Assembly (NCBI GenBank): GCA_963520725.1
Contig: CAUQSG010000029.1
Coordinates: forward strand, 1 to 19,899
DNA: 19,899 nucleotides
Source of the DNA: JABCPE02 sp963520725
Lineage (GTDB): Bacteria; Bacteroidota; Bacteroidia; Flavobacteriales; Weeksellaceae
Direction of reading: 5' to 3'
Of the stretch, positions 14,955 to 19,899 are shown piece by piece. The position numbers were made by a program, and so were the translations under genes. The notes beneath the pieces were generated by a model. The model was given only the letters and a program-made list of their open reading frames with translations, was not told the origin of the DNA and made no database searches. Position 1 is the stretch's first letter. Every line of letters starts with the position of its first letter.

Positions 14955-15581
14955 TTATTCATCATCCCTACCACGATATACATCATTTCCCTTTCCTAAT
15001 GTAGCATTATAGACCTTTCCTGTAAGCATATCCACAGATTTGGTTTTTCCATTTTTATTGAACACCCAAAACAACCTGTCATTTCCTAGCAATACTTGTA
15101 TATGCAGCTTCTTCTTGCTAAAACCAAAGTGATGGCTTACCTTACGAAATGCCTCCTTATAAGTCATGGGATAGTCTCGGTCTTTGCCATCTTTATCCTC
15201 TATTTTTATTAAATTCCCCTCCTCATCGAAGTACTCCCATTTTCCAATTTTAAAATTATCTGAATGTGATGTAAAATATTCCTTACCTCTCTCTTTTATT
15301 GTACCATTGAGATAATATTCCTTAATTAGTTTATAGCCTTCCTTATAAATTGTAAAAGTTTCACGAAAATAGTCTTCCCTTTCTATTATAAAAATTTCAA
15401 TAGTATCTTTTTTCAATTCATAATATCCATCATAATTGTTTTTTCTTTTAAATTCTTCTAAATCAAAATACTCTACTTCTCCTATTTTATGTTCTTTAGG
15501 TAAGTAGCTAGGTGTAGCACAACTTAATAAAATAATACTAATAAATAACACATATATATTATTCTTTACTCTTATTTCCAT
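14955..15581 (-). CDS. MORN-repeat-like lipoprotein of unknown function
   Basis: This 208-residue protein has a lipoprotein signal ending IILLSC (Cys21). The middle contains toxin-antitoxin-type MORN variant patterns such as YKLIKEYYLNGTIKERG and FKIGKWEYFDEEGNLIK (about 85-130), often found in Bacteroidota exported proteins and thought to mediate binding. The C-terminal part (LFWVFNKNGKTKSVDMLTGKV) resembles a PepSY-like strand pattern, a weak impression. It is the first gene of the exported-protein array and lies about 90 bases downstream of the second 39-base repeat, which carries a -7 box. Its first bases overlap a short protein-like remnant frame. Confidence 0.75.
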   Translation of the reverse strand: MEIRVKNNIYVLFISIILLSCATPSYLPKEHKIGEVEYFDLEEFKRKNNYDGYYELKKDTIEIFIIEREDYFRETFTIYKEGYKLIKEYYLNGTIKERGKEYFTSHSDNFKIGKWEYFDEEGNLIKIEDKDGKDRDYPMTYKEAFRKVSHHFGFSKKKLHIQVLLGNDRLFWVFNKNGKTKSVDMLTGKVYNATLGKGNDVYRGRDDE

Positions 15582-15663
15582 TTTCTCTTTCTAATTTTAC
15601 ATGTGGTCTACAATTCCAAAAACTAAATTTGTCTTCTATTTTACTTAATTCTTTTGGGAATTC
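15559..15663 (-). pseudogene. Possible C-terminal remnant of a lost gene
   Basis: A 34-codon open stretch reads like a real protein end (KIEDKFSFWNCRPHVKLERE, then ENGNKSKE and stop) but has no start codon and is preceded by an in-frame stop at 15664-15666, five bases from the 39-base repeat. It overlaps the first 23 bases of the MORN-like lipoprotein gene. No family recognised. Confidence 0.35.
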
Positions 15664-15668
15664 CTATG

Positions 15669-15707
15669 TTTTTTCTTTCCCAAAAATATAAATAAAAGAG
15701 CGAATAT
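15669..15707 (-). repeat. 39-base perfect direct repeat, copy 2 (hairpin half plus -7 box)
   Basis: This copy is identical to 10943-10981. On the minus strand TATTTTTG (15688-15681) is a full -7 box match, about 100 bases before the lipoprotein start at 15581. The copies diverge immediately outside the 39 bases. Confidence 0.85.
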
Positions 15708-15717
15708 CTGCCCTTTT
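15694..15717 (-). terminator. Terminator-like hairpin overlapping repeat copy 2
   Basis: On the minus strand AAAAGGGC (15717-15710) pairs with GCTCTTTT (15701-15694) with one G-T pair, followed by ATTTATATTTTTG. It could end the short transcript that would start near 15813. Confidence 0.5.
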
Positions 15718-15721
15718 TTAT

Positions 15722-15784
15722 CTAATAATCCGTTAACTCATATTCTCCTTTATTCATTCCTGTAAAAAAGAAATTTTTATGCAT
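15722..15784 (-). other. Possible 20-codon reading frame or gene remnant between a -7 box and a terminator
   Basis: ATG at 15784 opens a 20-residue frame (MHKNFFFTGMNKGEYELTDY) ending at TAG 15722; the open frame extends upstream to a stop at 15817. A full -7 box (TATATTTG, 15826-15819) lies about 35 bases before the ATG and a terminator-like hairpin follows the stop. It may be a small gene, a small RNA or a decayed C-terminus. Confidence 0.25.
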
Positions 15785-15818
15785 TCTTGTATTGTATTTA
15801 TGATTTAAAAAATACTAC

Positions 15819-15826
15819 CAAATATA
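15819..15826 (-). promoter_or_regulatory. Candidate -7 promoter box, minus strand, in the divergent gap
   Basis: The minus strand reads TATATTTG, matching TAnnTTTG. It could drive a short transcript toward the terminator at 15694-15717 or supply the lipoprotein array. No -33 TTG was found. Confidence 0.35.
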
Positions 15827-15873
15827 TAAATATTAAAATATCATTTCTTAGAGGAATGTATCCATATAATTTG

Positions 15874-15881
15874 TATTTTTG
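15874..15881 (+). promoter_or_regulatory. Candidate -7 promoter box for hsdR
   Basis: TATTTTTG on the plus strand matches TAnnTTTG 70 bases before the hsdR start. Transcription would begin near 15886, just before a terminator-like hairpin. No TTG at the -33 position was found. Confidence 0.45.
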
Positions 15882-15890
15882 TGTTTTTTG

Positions 15891-15925
15891 AACTTCTCAT
15901 AATATAAAATTATAAGAAGTTTTTT
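15891..15925 (+). promoter_or_regulatory. Terminator-like hairpin in the hsdR leader (possible attenuator)
   Basis: AACTTCT (15891-15897) pairs with AGAAGTT (15915-15921); ATAAT pairs with ATTAT inside, with one mismatch. A run of six T follows (15920-15925). This is the form of an intrinsic terminator on the plus strand, yet no plus-strand gene lies upstream, and hsdR starts 26 bases later. Confidence 0.5.
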
Positions 15926-15950
15926 GAAATAACCCCCTCAAAAAAATACT

Positions 15951-18900
15951 ATGAATTCGAACTTTTATTTTTTACAAGAAGATTATAACTTATTATACAA
16001 TATTGCCTATTTATCTGAGAAAAACCTCTATTCTGACCCAAACACCTGCATGTTTAAACTCAGACAGTTCAGTGAAGTAATGGTCAATGAAATTTATCAA
16101 ATAGAACATATCCCTATTCCTATAGAGAGCAATCAGGCTTCTAAAATCAATACACTTAAAAGAGAAGGCATCATAGAGCCTATTATTGCTGATATTCTGC
16201 ATCAATTAAGACTCAAAGGCAATGATGCTGTACACTCAGTCTATGCATCTGAGGAAACCGCAGAAACGCTGTTAAGAATGGCTTACCGATTGGCTCGCTG
16301 GTTTGCATTATCTTATGGTGAAGGAACAAAGGGGCATTCAGAATTTATACTTCCTGAAAAACACTCGATTTCTGTAGATGAACTAAAATCCGAAAAAGAA
16401 GCCCAAGAAAAACAAATAGAAACACTCAAAAACAAACTTTTTGAACTTCAAAAACAGAAAGAATATTTGGAAGAAAGCCAATCCAAAGAGTTTCTATCTG
16501 CACAGAAAGAGCGTGTAAAAAAATCTCAAAAATATGCAGGAGAGCTTACTCTCTCGGAAGCTGAAACCAGAAAAATAATCGATGCTCAATTAGAAGAAGC
16601 AGGATGGCAAGCAGATTCTATTAACTTAAAATACTCCAACGGCATCCGCCCTGAAAAAGGTAAAAATATAGCAATAGCCGAATTTCCTACCGATAAAGGC
16701 AAGGCAGATTATGCTCTGTTTGCAGGTTTGCAATTGGTAGGCATCGTGGAAGCAAAGGCTGAATATAAGGACATTTCAGCAATTATTGCTAATCAGTGTA
16801 AGGATTATGCAACCAGCATAAAATCAGAACATTCCGAATATATCATTTCTGAATGGGGAGACTATAAAGTACCCTTTGTGTTTGCAACCAACGGGCGAAA
16901 ATACCTGAAACAACTGGATACCAAATCTGGAATATGGTTTTTGGACACGCGCCGAAATGATAACATTCCCAAGGCTTTACAAAATTGGAAAAGTCCACAA
17001 GGCCTGTTGGAAGATTTGGAAAAAGACATAGAAAAAGCCAACCAAAAACTTAATGAAACGCCTTACGATTTATTGAAAGATAAGAGCGGACTCAATCTTC
17101 GTGAATACCAGATAAGAGCCGTAGAAGCTACTGAAAAAGAACTACTTAACGGCAAGCAGTCGATTTTACTTTCAATGGCAACAGGAACAGGGAAAACTCG
17201 CACGATATTAGGAATGATTTATCGCTTCCTAAAAACGCAGCGTTTCAAAAGAATACTGTTTTTAGTGGATAGAACTTCCCTTGGCGAGCAGGCTCACGAT
17301 GTATTCAAAGAGGTACGATTGGAAGACTTACAAATCTTGGATAACTTATACAATATCAAAGGGTTAGAGGATAAAAACATTGACCGAGAAACCAAAATTC
17401 ATCTAAGTACAGTTCAGGCGATGGTTAAACGGATTTTATATAATGACGGCGAAGGTACTCCATCGGTTTCGGATTATGATTTGATTATCATCGATGAAGC
17501 CCACAGAGGATATACCCTAGATAAAGAAATGGGAGATGATGAGCTGGAATTCAGAAATCAGGAAGATTTTGTCAGTAAGTATAGAACTGTAATAGAATAC
17601 TTTGACGCTGTAAAAATAGCCGTCACTGCCACTCCTGCCCTGCACACCACCGAGATTTTTGGGAAACCTGTATTTGAATACTCATATAGAGAAGCTGTTT
17701 TAGACGGGTTTTTGGTAGATTACAATCTTCCTCATCAGATTATCACAAAATTAAGAAAAGAAGGCGTTCACTACCAAAAAGGAGATACGGTTCATATTTT
17801 TGACCCAGAGAAAAACGAAATTACTGATTTCTCAGAACTTGAAGATGAACTTGATTTTGATATTAATCAGTTTAATAAAAAAATCATCATAGAAGATTTT
17901 AACCGAGTAGTACTCAATGAAATAGCCCAAGACCTTGACCCTGAAGGACAGGGGAAAACACTGATTTTCGCAGTAGATGACCAGCACGCAGACCTTATTG
18001 TAAAAATCCTTAAAGAAATCTATGCTGAGCAAGGCATTGATAATGACGCAGTTAAAAAAATTACAGGAAGTATCGGCGATAAAAAAAGAATTTCGGAAGC
18101 CATCAAGCAGTTTAAAAATGAGAAATATCCAAATATTGCGGTTACGGTAGATTTGCTCACGACAGGAATTGATGTGCCCGAAATTACTTCATTAGTATTT
18201 TTACGCCGAGTGAAATCAAGGATTTTGTTTGAACAAATGCTGGGGAGAGCCACTCGTCTTTGCCCGAAAATCAATAAAGAAAATTTTGATATTTATGACC
18301 CTGTGGGAGTTTTCGAAAGCATCGTAGATTTTACGAAAATGATGCCTGTGGTTGCGAATCCTTCCGCTTCTTTTGAAGATATTATCAATGGAATTAACCA
18401 TAGTGATGATTCTTCATCGGTAAAAAAATATGTCAATCAGCTCATTGGAAGACTGCAAAGGCGCGCCAAAAACATAGTAAAACAAGATGAAGACTATTTC
18501 CTAAATTTACAAAAAACAGCTCCACAAGAGTTTATCAGAGAACTAAAAGAACAATCAGTGGATGAAGCAAAAACATTTATCCAAAATAATATAAAAGCGA
18601 TAGAATTTTTATTCCATTCTAAATCAAAATCAAATAATTATAAAATAATCAGCGGTAAAAAAGACCAGATAGCCGAACGCTACCAAGGATACGGCGGAGC
18701 TGAACAGCGCCCTGAAGATTATATCGAAGAGTTTAAAACTTTTATTACTCAAAATCAGAACAAAATAGCTGCACTCAACATTCTCTGCACCCGCCCAAAG
18801 GAACTTACCCGCGCTGAACTCAAAAGCCTCCGACTAGAAATGGAACAAGCGGGCTATTCCATCAAGAAAATTAACCTCGCTTGGAATAAAGCCAAAAATG

Positions 18901-19211
18901 TGGAAATCACTACAGATATTATCGGTATTGTCCGTACATTGGCTCTGGGCAATGCTTTGGTAGATTATTCTGTTCGTCTGGAAAATGCCTTCAAAAAACT
19001 CAAAAATCATCGTCAATTCACAAAAATTGAAGAAGGATGGCTTAAGCGCATCGAAAAATATCTCGTAAAAGAACAATTCATCGACAGCGAAAGTTTTAAT
19101 ACAGGAGCTTTCAAAAACGAAGGCGGTTATGAAAAAATCAACAAAGCCTTTAAGAATCAATTAGATGAAATTGTAGATGAACTGAAAGAATATTTGTTTG
19201 AAACAGCATAA
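15951..19211 (+). CDS. hsdR: Type I restriction endonuclease subunit R (EcoKI-like)
   Basis: This 1086-residue protein is the motor and nuclease subunit of a type I restriction enzyme, which translocates and cuts unmethylated DNA together with HsdM and HsdS. An N-terminal ~120-residue region of the DUF4145 kind resembles the start of EcoKI HsdR. A coiled coil follows (about 135-195), then the HsdR nuclease domain with D253 and E267-A-K269 (PD-(D/E)xK). The SF2 helicase has Walker A ATGTGKT (410-416), DEAH (515-518), VTATP (558-562) and the late motif LGRATRLCP. The C-terminal ~200 residues are helical, as in EcoEI/EcoKI subunits. The frame is intact and slightly shorter than EcoKI. It heads a plus-strand operon, with its own candidate promoter divergent from the lipoprotein array. 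Confidence 0.95.
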   Translation: MNSNFYFLQEDYNLLYNIAYLSEKNLYSDPNTCMFKLRQFSEVMVNEIYQIEHIPIPIESNQASKINTLKREGIIEPIIADILHQLRLKGNDAVHSVYASEETAETLLRMAYRLARWFALSYGEGTKGHSEFILPEKHSISVDELKSEKEAQEKQIETLKNKLFELQKQKEYLEESQSKEFLSAQKERVKKSQKYAGELTLSEAETRKIIDAQLEEAGWQADSINLKYSNGIRPEKGKNIAIAEFPTDKGKADYALFAGLQLVGIVEAKAEYKDISAIIANQCKDYATSIKSEHSEYIISEWGDYKVPFVFATNGRKYLKQLDTKSGIWFLDTRRNDNIPKALQNWKSPQGLLEDLEKDIEKANQKLNETPYDLLKDKSGLNLREYQIRAVEATEKELLNGKQSILLSMATGTGKTRTILGMIYRFLKTQRFKRILFLVDRTSLGEQAHDVFKEVRLEDLQILDNLYNIKGLEDKNIDRETKIHLSTVQAMVKRILYNDGEGTPSVSDYDLIIIDEAHRGYTLDKEMGDDELEFRNQEDFVSKYRTVIEYFDAVKIAVTATPALHTTEIFGKPVFEYSYREAVLDGFLVDYNLPHQIITKLRKEGVHYQKGDTVHIFDPEKNEITDFSELEDELDFDINQFNKKIIIEDFNRVVLNEIAQDLDPEGQGKTLIFAVDDQHADLIVKILKEIYAEQGIDNDAVKKITGSIGDKKRISEAIKQFKNEKYPNIAVTVDLLTTGIDVPEITSLVFLRRVKSRILFEQMLGRATRLCPKINKENFDIYDPVGVFESIVDFTKMMPVVANPSASFEDIINGINHSDDSSSVKKYVNQLIGRLQRRAKNIVKQDEDYFLNLQKTAPQEFIRELKEQSVDEAKTFIQNNIKAIEFLFHSKSKSNNYKIISGKKDQIAERYQGYGGAEQRPEDYIEEFKTFITQNQNKIAALNILCTRPKELTRAELKSLRLEMEQAGYSIKKINLAWNKAKNVEITTDIIGIVRTLALGNALVDYSVRLENAFKKLKNHRQFTKIEEGWLKRIEKYLVKEQFIDSESFNTGAFKNEGGYEKINKAFKNQLDEIVDELKEYLFETA

Positions 19212-19223
19212 AATTTAATAATT

Positions 19224-19855
19224 ATGGAAAATAATATTTGGAATATTGAGGAAGTTGAGAAAAATTTACAAAATATTTTTGATAAAAATTCAGAGATAGA
19301 ATTGTTAAAATTATTAAAAGAAAATACCTTCTTATTTTATGAACTGGTTGAAAGAAAATTTACAATGCAACCCATCTTTCATGAAGTTAATTTTGGAGCA
19401 AGATATAGATGTGATTTTTTGTGGTTCTCCGATAGAAGTGACTATCCACAATGGGTATTAGTAGAAATAGAAAAGGCAATTTATTCAACAAAGACAAAAC
19501 TACTTCAAATTATTTAAAAAAAGGGATTGAACAAATAAAAAACTGGAAAAAATATTTTGAAGAATTTCCTCAAGAAAAAGAGAGAATTTTTAAGAATAAG
19601 CATATTAAATTTAGATATATTTTGGTAATTGGAAGTAAAGAAGATTGGAATAAAGATGAAAATTCAAAAATATGGAGGCGTTATGATGATTCACAAATAG
19701 AGATTAGGTCAATGGATATTTTCAACAGAGCTATTAATCATATAAAAGAAGATAGAAGAGGGTTTTGGTGTTTTGAAGAAAATCCAAAAACATTAGAACC
19801 TTCAAAATTAGATGATTATATCGAAAAAAATCCATTTACAAAAAAGTATATATAA
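19224..19855 (+). pseudogene. DUF4263/Shedu-like nuclease-domain gene inside the restriction operon, frameshifted
   Basis: The frame from ATG 19224 codes for 97 residues up to LVEIEKAIYS and then stops at 19515-19517. The continuation is in the -1 frame from about 19478 (NLFNKDKTTSNYLKKGIEQI, then KNWKKYFEEFPQEKERIF) to the stop at 19853-19855. Restoring one A in GCAATTT (about 19476-19482) gives one protein of about 210 residues. Blocks such as NFGARYRCDFLWFSDRSD, WVLVEIEKA, IEQIKNWKKYFEE and FRYILVIGS fit my recollection of the DUF4263 family, the nuclease-like domain of Shedu (SduA) anti-phage proteins. D64 and E81-I-E83-K84 are the candidate active-site residues. It is shorter than typical SduA and has no other domain. 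It starts 12 bases after hsdR, so it is probably in the same operon. Confidence 0.7.
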
Positions 19856-19871
19856 TACAAATAACAGATGT

Positions 19872-19899
19872 ATGAACAATCAAGAAATAGTATCAAAGC
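19872..19899 (+). CDS. hsdM: Probable type I methyltransferase subunit M (first nine codons only)
   Basis: An ATG 16 bases after the preceding stop begins MNNQEIVSK and the window ends. EcoKI-type HsdM proteins start in a similar way (Met-Asn-Asn, then a short helix), and an hsdM gene is expected after hsdR. The call rests on nine residues and position, so it is provisional. Confidence 0.6.

Noticed and set aside
1..19899. tRNA or rRNA genes, CRISPR arrays, insertion sequences or integrases
   Set aside because: No cloverleaf-like segment, no regularly spaced repeats, and no transposase or integrase motifs were seen on either strand. The only perfect long repeat found is the 39-base pair of copies, which lacks terminal inverted repeats and a coding region.

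Overview
The window looks like a chromosomal segment of a low-GC Bacteroidota, most likely a flavobacterium of the Chryseobacterium/Weeksellaceae type (genus is an inference). The reasons are a PorT/SprT-type gliding/type IX secretion protein after ubiE, a zapA-6S RNA-rny block, an outer-membrane beta-barrel receptor of the TonB-dependent type, many lipoproteins with short lipoboxes, and repeated upstream matches to the Bacteroidota -7 promoter element TAnnTTTG. No clear -33 TTG was found at a suitable spacing for any of these.

Positions 1-8.8 kb are a core-like region, all on the minus strand. It holds a membrane-anchored metallophosphoesterase (cut by the left edge), a FabH-like ketoacyl synthase, ribonuclease Y, a 6S RNA candidate, ZapA, a small coiled-coil protein translationally coupled to zapA, the pair ubiE-porT, and a 702-residue outer-membrane receptor. 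Intrinsic terminators separate most of these units.

Positions 8.8-15.6 kb are an accessory array on the minus strand. It has eight consecutive genes for small exported proteins, seven with a lipobox and one with an N-terminal membrane anchor. Two DUF2931-like paralogues bracket it, and two other members (395 and 260 residues) are also paralogues. One DUF2931-like gene is clearly frameshifted, because its lost C-terminus aligns with its paralogue. Another lipoprotein gene appears split in the same way. A perfect 39-base direct repeat, combining a hairpin with a -7 box, occurs twice, next to short stretches that read like stray protein C-termini. The array resembles a remodelled surface-lipoprotein or immunity-type locus; its function is unknown.

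Positions 15.9-19.9 kb are a defence locus on the plus strand. It holds an EcoKI-type hsdR, then a short PD-(D/E)xK-like gene of the DUF4263/Shedu kind (frameshifted), then the first nine codons of a probable hsdM at the right edge. A DUF4263-type gene therefore sits inside a type I restriction-modification operon. A terminator-like hairpin lies in the predicted hsdR leader.

Three apparent one-base deletions, two of them clearly in homopolymers, all fall in the accessory half. They could be real gene decay or sequencing indels.
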